NCBI RefSeq assembly: GCF_042477335.2
Contig: NC_091250.1
Location: forward strand, 133,583,384-133,647,383
Source: Ovis canadensis
Lineage: Eukaryota; Chordata; Mammalia; Artiodactyla; Bovidae
DNA: 64,000 bases
Direction of reading: 5' to 3'
This document shows, in pieces, positions 1-8,741 of the stretch (position 1 is its first letter; every line of letters begins with the position of its first letter). The notes below the pieces were generated by a model. That model saw nothing but the letters and a program-made list of their open reading frames with translations. It had not been told where the DNA came from and made no database searches. Both the position numbers and the translations under genes were made by a program.

Positions 1-100
1 GAGCCCACCGAGAGGTTTGCTGGCCGTGGGCAGGAGTCCTGGGATCTCTCCCAAAGAGTCAGAGGCAGCCCTCCGCGGAGCAGCACATCCCGGGGCACAG
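1..100 (-). pseudogene. Fragment of the 141-bp exon-like segment fused to the coiled-coil region
   Basis: The first ~95 bases match the left part of the repeated 141-bp segment seen at 1913-2053 and throughout the array, but the match stops in the middle of the segment and passes directly into the coiled-coil-coding sequence (GGCACAGGCTTCCAGG, as at 7707). On the minus strand the coiled-coil frame stays open across this join into the GLLPTASKP stretch, which is frame 0 of the 141-bp segment. In the other copies the coiled-coil region is instead followed by AATAAA, so this copy has lost its 3' end by recombination. The left part lies outside the window. Confidence 0.6.
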
Positions 101-379
101 GCTTCCAGGAGTTCCCGCAAGTTGATGAAGAAGACTGTCATTTCTCGGACCCACGCCTCCTGCTGCCCCAGGTGTTCGGCTTCATATTTAAGAGCCTCCA
201 CCTCCTCCTCCAGCTGGGAGTACCTGTCCCAGAGCAGCTCCAGCTCAGCTAACTCCAGGGTGGCGGTGGGCGGGGGCTCTCCTGGGACACGGTCTCGGGT
301 GCCCTGCCCACCGTCACATATTCCTCCAGAGAGGCTTATCATCCTCTCCTGCTGGAGGGCAGGGCATCCCTCTCGCCCT
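95..379 (-). CDS. Putative terminal coding exon with short coiled coil, copy C
   Basis: On the minus strand a T-rich tract ending in TTTTCTCCAG precedes position 379 and looks like a splice acceptor. From there one frame is open across the whole stretch. It contains a heptad-like acidic segment (ELAELELLWDRYSQLEEEVE) followed by AEHLGQQEAWVRE and an LLEACAPG end. The same segment occurs at 7698-7866 and 46.0-46.2 kb with substitutions, and in a stop-containing form near 3.8-4.0 kb. The open frame here is longer than in the two recent copies, which carry a 2-base shift upstream of the coil. I do not recognise the family. The phase does not join to the neighbouring 93-bp segment in its phase-0 frame, so the exon structure is unresolved. 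It could be a decayed exon. Confidence 0.4.
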
Positions 380-494
380 CTGGAGAAAACTCTCCAAAAC
401 ACCAGAGCACAAACAAGAAGACCCTGCTTAAACTGGTCCCAGGCCAGCGGTCTCCAGGCCCTCGGCCCATCAGCGCCTCGGCACTGAGACACAC

Positions 495-587
495 CAGGCG
501 GTCCACAAAGGGCATAGGTCCGAGCCCCGGGCAGGAGGCGCTGGCGTTTCCGACTCTGTCTCCCATGGAAACAGCCGGCACCCAAGT
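495..587 (-). CDS. Putative 93-bp exon, copy C
   Basis: This minus-strand segment lies between an acceptor-like CTGTCTCTGCAG and a donor-like CCTG/GTGTGT. It is 93 bases (31 codons) and open in phase 0, with the motif GDRVGNAS. Copies at 8105-8197 and 46415-46507 have the same length, the same boundaries and the same motif. The copy near 4212-4300 is 4 bases shorter and has lost the donor GT. Equal length with conserved edges in diverged copies supports exon status. No product is recognised and no transcript evidence is available. Confidence 0.4.
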
Positions 588-963
588 CTGCAGAGACAGC
601 CTCCAGGCCAGACCCGGCAGTGGAAGGCCGAGGCACGCAGGGAACCAGGGTCTTGAGGTGGTCTCGCCCAGGTGGCTGGATGGAGGTAGCCGTAGGGTCC
701 CCATTACCTGACCTCCCGCCAGACTCAAGAGCTGAGGTCGTCCTTTGCTCCTCGGCGAGCTGGAAGCCCGGAGTCTTTCTGGGCGCTCTGCAGCCGAGTG
801 CGGAGCTGGTGTTCGATCCCGGAGGCCTGAGGGTGCCCTGTGCTCAGGTTCTCTGCAGCCGATCTGAGGCTGCAGGATGGGAACGCAAAGGTGAGGGATC
901 TGGCCAGCTCCACAGGGCTGGAGACCAAGGGGACCTTGGAGTTAAGGTTCCGAGATGGGTCAC

Positions 964-1103
964 CTGTGGCCGCTGGTCTCTGGCTGCCCTGGCTCTGCAA
1001 GGAGCCCAGGGAGAGGTTTGCTGGCCGTGGGCAGGAGACCTGGGATCTCTCCAAAGGAGTCAGCGGCGGTCCTGGGCCGAGCAGGACGTCCCAGGTGGGG
1101 ACC
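964..1103 (-). pseudogene. 141-bp exon-like segment with 1-base deletion, copy C
   Basis: Homologue of the repeated 141-bp segment. The minus-strand acceptor (CCTCCTTCACAG) and donor (CACAG/GTGACC) are both present, but the segment is 140 bases because one base is missing in the stretch CTGCCCTGGCTCTGC compared with the copy at 1913. The deletion breaks the 47-codon frame. The surrounding sequence up to about 1.53 kb is a diverged single unit of the kind amplified in the array. Confidence 0.5.
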
Positions 1104-1309
1104 CTGTGAAGGAGGAAATGTCACGGCCTCTATCATGAGAGCACGATCCATTTGCGTCGGACTGTGGACTTTGAGCTCTTTGCCCAGTATCTATGGGAAC
1201 AGCATACCAATGGAAACCCAGAGCCCCGAACAAGGAGCCTCGGGACTTGTACCTAGACTCTCGGTCGCCTCAAAGAATATGCTAAGTATCTCTAACAGAA
1301 CCAAGTGGT

Positions 1310-2560
1310 AAACCCCATTATGCTCAGCGGGTATGACCACAGACCGATGGCTAAATGGCCATTGTTTAACTATGTAGGCTTATGAGGCATGAATCCTTGC
1401 TTAACTCCGATGCTGTCCACTTTTACCTTGTCCAGACTAGTTTCAAGGAAGCTGGGGAGGCGGGTTTGGGCTCGTACACTAGGGTACCTAAAGAGTTCAC
1501 AGAAACTGGTCAGGATCCCTGGCTAAGAGGAGACTCTGCCTTGGGGCTGCCCGTGTAATAATCGGCACTCCACCATCGGCACTGTCCTTCTGAGGGAGTT
1601 GTGTCCCGCAGCGCGTGCTTACGACACCTGGACCTCGTGTAGGGCTCTGGTCCGAGGTGGACCATCGTCCCGGTCGGGCTTTGAGGTCGCCCTCTCCTCC
1701 CCGATGACCTGGAAGCCCAGAGTCTTTAGGGGACGCTCCGAGGCCGTGTGCGGAGCTGGTGTGGGATCCCGGAAGACTGAGGTTCCCCTGTGCTCTGGAT
1801 CTCGCAACCGATCTCGTGCTGAGGGCGGGGAACCCCAAGGCGAGGGATCGGGCCTGTTCCACGGGGCTGGAGGCCAACGGGACCTTGGTTTTAAGGTTCC
1901 GAGGTGGGTCACCTGTGGCCGCTGGTCTGTGGCTGCCCTCGGCCCTGCAGGGAGCCCAGCGAGAGGTTTGCTGGCCGTGGGCAGGAGTCCTGGGATCTCT
2001 CCGAAGGAGTCAGCGGCGATCCTCGGCCGAGCAGGACGTCCCAGGTGGGGATCCTGTGAAGGAGGAAAGGCAACGGCCTCTATCTTGAGAGCACGAACCA
2101 TTTGGGTCGGACTGTGGACTTTGAGCTCTATGCCCAGTATCTATGGGAACGGCATACCAATGGAAACCCAGAGCTCCGAAGAAGGAGCCTCGGGACTTGT
2201 AGCTAGACTCTCGGTCGCCTCAAAGAATATGCTAAGTATCTCTAACAGAACCAAGTGGTAAACCCCATTGTGCTCAGTGGGATATGGCCACAGACCGATG
2301 GCTAAATGGCCATTGTTTAACTATGTAGGCTTATGAGGCATGAATCCTTGCTTAACTCCGATGCTATCTCCCTTTTACCTTGTCCAGAGTAGTTTCAAGG
2401 AAGCTGGGGAGGAGGGTTTGGGCTCGTACACTAGGGTATCTAAGGAGTTCACAGAAACTGGTCGGGATCCTTGGCTGAGAGGAGACTCTGCCTTGGGGCT
2501 GCCGGTGTAATCATCGGCACTCCACCATCGGCCCTGTCCTTCTGAGGGAGTTGTTTCCCG
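1310..2560. repeat. Diverged outlying repeat units left of the main array
   Basis: Two units homologous to the 9-43 kb array lie here in the same orientation, linking the 3' pieces at 0.1-1.1 kb with the leader ORF at 2.4-3.0 kb. They share landmarks such as CTAAATGGCCATTG, the TTTTACCTTGTCCAG stretch and the CCCGCAGCGC stretch, but differ from the array units at many positions. They therefore look like an older, unamplified copy. Confidence 0.75.
1913..2053 (-). CDS. Putative 141-bp in-phase exon, copy C
   Basis: The segment is exactly 141 bases (47 codons) and is bounded on the minus strand by an acceptor (TTTCCTCCTTCACAG) and a donor (CCACAG/GTGACC). Two of three frames are open; one includes SCPRPANLSLGSL and the other GLLPTASKPLAGL. 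This copy lies outside the amplified array and has diverged from it, yet it keeps the splice-like edges and the length. That suggests the edges predate amplification. Whether it is translated is unknown. Confidence 0.4.
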
Positions 2561-3036
2561 CAGCGCATGATTACCACACCTGGACCTGTTGTTGGGCGCT
2601 GCTCCAAGGTCGACGAGCGGCCGAGTCGGGCTTTGAGGGCGCCCTCTGCTCCGCGGCAGGCTGGAGGCCCGGAGTCTTTCGGGGGCATCTGGCGACCGTG
2701 TGAGGCGCCGGTGTCTGATCCCGGAGCTTGAGGGTCCCCTGTGCTCCGTTTCTGGGAACCCGATCTCGGGCTGCGGGAGGGGAACACAAATGACAGGCCT
2801 CGTGCCAGCTCCGTTGCCGGGAGCGGGTGCTCCGGGCGCCACGTGCGGGTCCGGGGACTGGAGAGCCCACAAAGAGGCCCTAAAGTGGAACCCATCACGA
2901 AGGTGGATTGAGCGCTATGGGCCAGATGCCCGGGGTAGGAGGAATGGGCGCTGGTCGCCAGAAGGGCGACGGAAGAGGCGGTGAGCCGAAGAAGCGGCCG
3001 AAGAAGAAGCGGCAGCAGCCGCGGTACAAGCGCCAT
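2449..3036 (-). CDS. Leader-peptide ORF of copy C (195 codons), unknown protein
   Basis: The chosen ATG lies 43-49 bases downstream of the minus-strand TATA box, and the same ATG is used by the ORFs at 43561 and 5259. The first ~30 residues are hydrophobic and Leu-rich (MALVPRLLPLLLRPLL), resembling a signal peptide, followed by ATSAHSS and GPLCGLSSPRTRT, which are shared with the 43.5-kb copy. Similarity to that copy in this frame ends after a STGDPQ motif because of an indel; after that the frame reads a different phase of the repeat sequence and stops before the GTAAAA donor-like site at 2388. An in-frame upstream ATG at 3129 lies beyond the TATA box and is unlikely to be in the mRNA. The product is unrecognised and possibly secreted; it may be a frameshifted relic of the 43.5-kb version. 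Confidence 0.35.
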   Translation of the reverse strand: MALVPRLLPLLLRPLLRLTASSVALLATSAHSSYPGHLAHSAQSTFVMGSTLGPLCGLSSPRTRTWRPEHPLPATELARGLSFVFPSRSPRSGSQKRSTGDPQAPGSDTGASHGRQMPPKDSGPPACRGAEGALKARLGRSSTLEQRPTTGPGVVIMRCGKQLPQKDRADGGVPMITPAAPRQSLLSAKDPDQFL

Positions 3037-3078
3037 CTCGACCCTGTGCTCTCTTGGGAGACCGCGGCGGCGCCCGGC

Positions 3079-3180
3079 CTTTATACCAGCCCTGTGCGTC
3101 CCACCGCCTCTCTGCGACGTCACGTGCACCCCCGGCCAATCGCCAGGCTGCTTTCACCGCTGCGCGCAGCGGGCCAATTG
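3079..3180 (-). promoter_or_regulatory. Promoter P1: TATA, CRE half-site/E-box, two CCAAT boxes
   Basis: On the minus strand a TATAAAG box lies at 3079-3085. Upstream of it, GACGTCA at 3116-3122 overlaps CACGTG (E-box) at 3121-3126, and CCAAT pentamers lie at 3136-3140 and 3174-3178. Surrounding DNA is CpG-rich with GC boxes (CCCCGCCCC). The order and spacing are repeated at 5.3 and 43.6 kb. The leader ATG at 3036 fits a start site about 30 bases past TATA. Confidence 0.7.
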
Positions 3181-3346
3181 CGGGGCGCTTCTCGCCTTCT
3201 CCCTCCAGGCCGGCCCCGCCCCGCTCTCCGCGTGGTCCCTGAGGCCCTGGGGGGCGGTGCAGCCGCGAGCCGGTGGAGGAAGGGCGCTCCAGGGGTTGCC
3301 ATGGTGATCCTAACGGTGCAACGGCTCCCTTTGGTGTCTCAGCTTC

Positions 3347-3377
3347 CGGTAGCTTTTTTTTTTTTTTTTTCGGTAGC
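3347..3377. repeat. Poly(T) 17-mer flanked by 7-bp direct repeat
   Basis: Seventeen T (3354-3370) sit between two copies of CGGTAGC. The homologous promoter copies at 5.58 and 43.9 kb have a single uninterrupted sequence here. This looks like insertion of a bare poly(A) tract (minus orientation) with target-site duplication. Confidence 0.7.
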
Positions 3378-3539
3378 GTCTGATAGCGGATGGAGGAGAG
3401 GCGGTCAGCGAAATAGAGGTGGTGTGCAGCGGGCTGGCTGCAGGAGGTGTGGAGATGGATAGAGGAGGTGAGATGCTGGGGAGGGGGCGGGGGCTCCCAC
3501 CGAAGGGTCCGGGCAGCAGAGGAGACGGGCGGCCCCCTC

Positions 3540-5323
3540 TGCTGGTTTCCCTCCTGTCAGAGTGGCAGCCGGCGCTGGCCGTGAGCCTGGGGCATCTGCA
3601 GTTCAGACCCGGCTGGCTGGAGGGCGAGGACACGTGTGGGCTGGAGCAGACATCGATCCCGCAGCCACCATCACGGGACGCTGTCTTCCAACACTACTAT
3701 TCACAACTCATATACGTGGTGAAGGTCAGGCCAGCTCTGCCCCCGCTTCCAGGCCCCCTTCCCGGAGTTGGGGGGCGCACAGACATCGGCCTTCCTACTG
3801 TGAACCTGTCCCGAAGTTGAGGAAGAAACCCTCCAGCTCTCGAACCCGTGCCTCCTGCAGCCCCAGGTGCTCGGCGTATTCCTTTAACGTCTACGCCTCC
3901 ACGTCCTGGTGGGAGAACCTGGACCTGAGCAGCCCCAGCTCAGCCAACGAGTCCTGTGTGCGTGTGGGCTGGGGCTCTCCTGGGACACGGCCACAGGCGC
4001 CCTGCCCAGCGTCAGGTATTTCTCTTGAGACGTTTTTCAGCCTCTCCAGTCAGAGCGCAGGGCATCCCTCTCACCCTCTGGAGACAACTCTCCAGAAGAC
4101 GAGGACACCCCAGCTGACCCAAACACAGAGGAGCCAGATAAAACTGGTCCGAGGCCAGCGGTCTCCAGGTCCGCGGCCCATCAGCACCTCAGCAGTGAGG
4201 CCCCCCACCTCCAGGGGGACCACACCCTGCACGGGTCCGAGCGCCGGCCACGAGACGCTGGCGTTTCCCAGCCTGTCTCCCAGGACGCAGCCACCCAAGC
4301 CTGCAGAGACATCCGCCTGCCCGGTCCCCGCGGTGGGAGGCCGAGGCCCGCCGGGGCCCGGGGTCTCGGGGTCTCGGGGTGTCGGGCTCTCGGGCTGGTC
4401 CCGCCCGGCTGAGGATGCGCTGCTACCGTGGATGCAGGTGGATCTCCCGGCCTCCCGCCAGCCTCACCGAGTGACTGAACTGCTGCTGGGGGTGAGGGGC
4501 TACTGGAGCCGGACCTTCCCTCTCTGGGGGTCTCGGCGCCACCGGGGCATCAGGGAGCCAGTGGGGGCCAAGGTCGCCTGGCGGCTTTGGAAGGGCTCCG
4601 AGGCCAGCCTTCTCACCCTCTGCAGGCTCTGGGGGCTGCTGCTGGGAGGAGTGTGCAGAGCTGGGGCGCGTACTGCCACACTGATGGGAATCAGGTGTTT
4701 CTCCTCCACCAGGTAGCAGTCCCTTCCAGCCAGCTCCCCTGGGCTGGACAACAGTGTCGAAGGTCACAGGCACACAAGGACTCGGGGGTCATCACGGAAA
4801 GCTCCGGGCTGGGTTTCCGGCCGGCATGTGGGTAGGGCCCTGATTGAGAGGGTGCGCGGGATGGCCGCTGCCCTCGCGTCCGAATCCGGGTTGGAGGTCG
4901 ACCTCTGCTCAGCGCTGAGCTGGAGGCCAGGCGCGTTTCGGGGGCGCTCTGCTGGCGTGTGCGGAGCCGGTGTGGGACCCCGGAGGACTGAGGGTCCCCT
5001 GTGCTCCGGTTCTCGGCGCCCGATCCCACGCTGTGGGAGCGGAATACCAAGGCGAGAAGTCGGGTCAACCCCATCCGAGGGAGCGGGTGCGCGGAATGGA
5101 GAGCCCACAGAAAGGACCCCAATGCGACCCCAAAATAAAATTGGAGTGAAGGGTATGGGCCAGAGGCCCGGGGCAGGAAGAATGGGCGCTGGTCGCCAGA
5201 TGGGCGGCCGAAGAGGCTGAGAGCAGGAGAAACGGCAGAAGTCCCGGTAATAGACCCATCTCGCCCAGGTGCTCTCTTCAGCCTGGGAGACCGCGGCGAC
5301 ACCCGGCCTTTATACCCGCCCAT
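3540..5323 (-). pseudogene. Compact decayed copy B of the gene-like locus
   Basis: This block reads leftward from promoter P2. It has the leader ORF (5065-5259), part of a repeat unit (about 4840-5060), a 370-base stretch (about 4470-4830) not seen in the other copies, a 93-bp-segment homologue (about 4212-4300) and the coiled-coil homologue (about 3.8-4.0 kb). Damage is clear: the 93-bp segment is 4 bases short and lacks its donor GT, the coiled coil has an in-frame TAG (after GACGTGGAGGCG on the minus strand), and the AATAAA is replaced by AATAGT near 3697. No 141-bp exon segment is present. At about 3540 the copy joins P1 upstream DNA directly, missing the ~1.7 kb that corresponds to 5750-7490. 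Confidence 0.65.
5065..5259 (-). pseudogene. Truncated leader ORF of copy B (64 codons)
   Basis: It starts at the ATG position shared with 3036 and 43561, with a hydrophobic leader (MGLLPGLLPFLLLSASSAAH) and then ATSAHSSCPGPLAHT. The frame ends after SIPRTRSLGWG, where the other copies continue. The strong conservation of the first ~60 residues in all three copies, with indels mostly after them, is the main argument that the leader was once translated. TATA lies 49-55 bases upstream. Confidence 0.45.
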
Positions 5324-5360
5324 GCCTCACCCGCCTCCCTGCGACGTCACGTGCAACTCC
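5308..5360 (-). promoter_or_regulatory. Promoter P2: TATA and CRE half-site/E-box
   Basis: TATAAAG on the minus strand at 5308-5314, GACGTCA at 5343-5349 overlapping CACGTG at 5348-5353. Both CCAAT positions of P1 are changed here (CCAGT). The CpG-rich flank continues to about 5.55 kb. Confidence 0.65.
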
Positions 5361-5616
5361 GGCCAGTCGCCAGGCGGCTTTCACCGCTGAGCGCAGGGGA
5401 CCAGTTGCAGGGCGGTTCTCGCCAACTCCCTCCAATCTGGCCCCGCCCTGATCTCCGCGTGGTCCCTGAGGCCCTGGGGGGCGGGGCGGTGCATCTGCGA
5501 CCCTGTCGGGGGAGGGCGCTCCAGCGGTTGCCATGGTGACCTTAAACCTGCCTGGATCCTCTTGCCCCATTTGGCGTCTCAGCTTCCTATAGCGTCTGAC
5601 AGCGGAGAGAGGACAG

Positions 5617-6823
5617 GTGGTCCGCCAAACAGAGGTGGTGTGCAGGGGGCTGGGCTGCAAGAGACCTGGAGGAATAGAGGCGGTGAGATGCTGGGCAGGG
5701 GCCCGGGGCTCCCGCCGGAGGGTCCGGGCAGCAGAGGAATCGGGCGGCCCATCTGATCCGGCGGGTGTGTGCTCCCTAGACGGATCCCAGCACTCCCGTG
5801 CAGGTGAGTCTGTGTGCCACTGGCACAGCGAGGCCAAACACACTGAATCCTCGGAATCGGCAGCAGAGAAAGGTTACTTGCTGCACGATGCGAGGAGACG
5901 CGAGGCTCCCACCTTAAAAAGCCCAAACTCCCCAAAGGTTTCAGCATAGCCCTTTCCTGAGACAAGGGAGGGAGGGTGTGGTGAGTCCTGCCAACTTCTT
6001 GGTGTCAGAGTCTTTGTTCTTGAGGTCAGGTCAAGGTCAGATAACAGTGTTCCTGTAAATGTCTCCTGAATGAATGCCATTTTCTGTTCTGACAAGAAAA
6101 GACAAGGCTCAGCTTTCTCCCTCCAAGGTCCAGGTCCTGGCTAAGGGCTGGGGGGAGGAGGGGGAGGTGCGCTCCCTGCTCGGCCAGTCTCCCTGCCCAG
6201 GAGTCTTCATCCAGCACCCAGTCTGGGTCCTCCCACGAGCACCCAGGCCGGGCTGAGGAGGCAGGTCTCGGCTGGTGGTGCCCTTGGAGCCAGGCCCCCG
6301 GACGCTGTGCACTGTCCTCTCTGAGGCAGCTGGGCGCCCAGGACCCAGCTGGTCGCCGGTCTCCTCAGGGCCTCCAAGCAGCAGGGGCTCAGGCCCCTGG
6401 CAAACTGCAGCTGCCCTTAGGTCCCAGCGTGGGGACTGGGGGCCCTTCACTGTGGCCTCTCGGCCTGGGCCCGGCCAGCGGGCAGCACTGGCGAGGGCGG
6501 TGGAGTCCAGCAGGACAGAGCCCTGGCCGGTCCCCCACCCCCATCCACTGGCGTGCGCCAGGTGAGCAGGAGGGCTCCGGGGTGAAGGCTGGGGTCCGCC
6601 TCTTACCTCCCTCTCTGCCTGACTACCACCACAGGCGTCAGTGAAGGTGTGGACGAGACGGAGCCTGCTCACTTGCCAGCGGGCCGGGCCGCTGCTATGG
6701 AAGCCAGACTGGCAGGCTGCTCACCACGTCACACCGGAACCAGCAATCGCTCCCGGCGGAAACCCCCAAGAGCCTCCCAGAGAACCCGATTCAGTGTGGT
6801 CTCTCCTGCTTTGCCTGTGGGAG
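5617..6823 (+). ncRNA. Candidate divergent spliced transcript from P2 (left copy)
   Basis: Strong plus-strand splice signals lie beside the P2 promoter and point away from it: CAG/GTGAGT ending an exon at 5803, CCAG/GTGAGC ending one at 6561, a pyrimidine-rich acceptor (CTGCCTGACTACCACCACAG) opening an exon at 6635, and GGGAG/GTGAGT closing it at 6823. The last exon is 189 bases (63 codons) and open in two frames, but no protein family is recognisable and the ORFs that reach the junctions are short. The acceptor for the middle exon is uncertain (CTGCCCAG at 6200 or CCTCCAAG at 6126). The exon set is preserved in the 43.9-45.1 kb copy. I call it a non-coding candidate; a small protein is possible. 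Confidence 0.35.
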
Positions 6824-7643
6824 GTGAGTGCTGGAGGGTGGCCGGGGCCGGGCCTGGGGGCTACCAGACCGCCCAGTCCCTCTCGGAAAGACGGGTCCTG
6901 GTGCACAGCTGGCGGGACCACAGTCAGCATGTCAGGACGTTTGGCTGTTGCTGCCGAGATCGTCCACAGCCATACCTCATCAGTTCTGGAGAATGGATGG
7001 AAGCCACGTGCCCACAGGCTCTTTGCCCATGACAGAGAACCCTGGCCGGGGGAGAGGCCTCGAGCCGCGGGGCCACCACGCTCAGCCCCCACGCAGACGC
7101 CTGGCCGGGCTGCGGCTTCCCTGGGCCCCAAGCACCTGCTTTCCCAGGACTGGAGTCTGGGCTGAGTGGACAGCCGGGTGGCGGCCCCCACCCTGAACCT
7201 CCACATCCTTCTTCCTGGGACTGCCTTGGGCCCCGCCCCAGGGTGCGCTGAGCGCGGGCCATCCGAGCCGCGGCGCCCCCGAGTTCTGTCCCCACGAGCC
7301 CAGGGCAGCCGGCGCCCCGACCAGTCTCCAGCCTGGCCTCGCTCACCCCCACCACATTTGCTCCCCGGAGGTCTGCGGGAGCCTGGCACCTGCTGCTACA
7401 GCGTCGAGGTCCAAACCCAAGTTCTGCCGAAGAGTGGCTGGGATGCCTGTGCCAGAAAGGGTCTCCGTTGGAACCCCCGGGTGGGGCTCCCCTCTGCTGC
7501 TTTCCGTCCCATCAGCCCTCCCAGCCGTGAGCCCGGGTATCTGCAGTTCCGAGCCGGCTGGCTGCAGGTCGAGGACATGTGTGGGCTGGAGCAGCCCTTG
7601 ACCCGGCGCAACCATCACAGGACAATGTCTTATACAAAAAATG
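6824..7643. other. GC-rich spacer without recognised gene
   Basis: This stretch lies between the last clear plus-strand donor (6823) and the minus-strand AATAAA (7644). Long ORFs in several frames follow from high GC. Possible plus-strand acceptors (for example TGCTTTCCCAG near 7150) exist, but I cannot define an exon. The part after about 7490 is also found next to P1 at 3.54 kb. Confidence 0.4.
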
Positions 7644-7649
7644 TTTATT
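7644..7649 (-). terminator. Polyadenylation signal AATAAA, left copy
   Basis: TTTATT on the plus strand gives AATAAA on the minus strand, just past the coiled-coil region. The same signal is at 45958-45963; it is lost in copy B (AATAGT near 3697). Confidence 0.5.
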
Positions 7650-7994
7650 CAGGCCAGCTCCTTCCCGGGGTTGGGGGGGGGGGGGGACACAGACAACTTG
7701 TCCCGGGGCACAGGCTTCCAGGAAGCCCCGGAAGTTGAGGAAGAAGCCCTTCAGGTCTCGGACCCACGCCTCCTGCTGCCCCAGGTGTTCAGCTTCTTTT
7801 TTAAGAGACTCCACCTCCACCTCCAGGTGGGAGAACGTGTCCCTGAGCAGCTCCAGCTCAGCCCAGGAACCATGTGTGCCTGTGGGTGGGGATCTCCTGG
7901 GACACGGCCTCGGGTGCCCTGCTCACCTTCAGATATTCCTCTAGAGAGGTTTATCATCCTCTCCTGTTGGAGGGCAGGGCATCCCTCTCGCCCT
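7650..7994 (-). CDS. Putative terminal exon with coiled coil, left duplicate
   Basis: The acceptor-like tract (TTGATAGTTGTCTCCAG) ends at 7995. The coiled-coil frame at 7866-7698 reads WAELELLRDTFSHLEVEVES, then KKEAEHLGQQEAWVRD and LEACAPGQ. Compared with copy C there is a +2-base change before the coil, so the upstream REGCPALQQERM frame runs into a different phase. A GAAG/GTGAGC donor-like site at 7927 is not conserved in copies C or B. After the coil a run of 14 C (minus strand) moves the frame so that it reads through the AATAAA; in the 45.9-kb copy the run is 10 C and the frame stops at TGA right at the signal. The function is unknown. Confidence 0.35.
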
Positions 7995-8104
7995 CTGGAG
8001 ACAACTATCAACAACACATAAAAAACGAAGAGCCTGCTTAAACTGGTCCCAGGCCAGCGGTCTCCAGGCCTGCGGCCCATCAGCGCCTCAGCACTGAGAC
8101 ACAC

Positions 8105-8197
8105 CAGGTGGACCACACCCTGCACAGGCCCAAGCGCCGGCCAGGAGACGCTGGCGTTTCCGACTCTGTCTCCCACGGATGCAGCCGCCACCCAAGC
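8105..8197 (-). CDS. Putative 93-bp exon, left duplicate
   Basis: Bounded on the minus strand by GCTGTTTCTGTAG (acceptor) and CCACCTG/GTGTGT (donor), 93 bases, open in phase 0 with SVGDRVGNASVSWPALG. It is followed by a 110-base intron-like stretch with a T-rich end before the coiled-coil exon. The copies at 495-587 and 46415-46507 agree in length and edges. Confidence 0.4.
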
Positions 8198-8600
8198 CTA
8201 CAGAAACAGCCTCCAGGCCAGACCTGGCGGTGGTTGGCCGAGGCACGCCGGGAACCGGGGTCTCGGGGTGGTCCCGCCCAGGTGAGGACGCCCTGCTCCT
8301 CTGGATGGAGGTGGCCTTCCCATCCCCATTTCCTGGCCTCCCGCCAGGCTCATGATCGTCCAAGTCGGTTTGGGGTTGCCCTCTGTTCCCCGGCGAGCTG
8401 GAGGCCCGGAATCTTTTGGGGGCGCTCTGTGGTCATGTGCGGAGCCAGTGTGCAACCCCGGAGGCCTGAGGGTCCCCTGTGTCCGGTTCTCGGCGCCCGA
8501 TCTCGGGCTGCGGGCGAGGAACCCCAAGGTGAGGGATCGGGCCTGTTCCACGGGGCTGGAGTCCAAGGGGACCTTGGTCTTAAGGCCCGAAGTGGGGCAC

Positions 8601-8741
8601 CTGTGGCTGCGGGTCTCTGGCTGCCCTCGGCTCTGCAGGGAGCCCACCGAGGGGTTTGCTGGCCGTGGGCAGGAGTCCTGCAAACTCTCCGGATGAGTCA
8701 GCGGTGGTCCTCGGCGGAGCAGGACGTCCCAGGTGGGGACC
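8601..8741 (-). CDS. 141-bp exon-like segment at the left end of the array
   Basis: Same length and acceptor as the array copies, with about one base in ten changed. The donor context reads CCACAG/GTGCCC here and CCACAG/GTGACC in the duplicate at 46911. The frame containing SCPRPANPSVGSLQ is open through the segment. It is the last 141-bp segment before the 93-bp segment in the minus direction, so it would be the junction between the amplified exons and the 3' exons. Confidence 0.4.

Noticed and set aside
1740..1760. Possible CTCF site in the GGGGACGCTCC / GGGGGCGCTC stretch of units
   Set aside because: Only a partial resemblance to the CTCF core, and the array version changes key G positions. 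Not enough to annotate.
7927..7960. 30-base intron between GAAG/GTGAGC and GTGTCCCAG in the terminal exon
   Set aside because: Too short for a mammalian intron, and the GT is not conserved in copies B and C.
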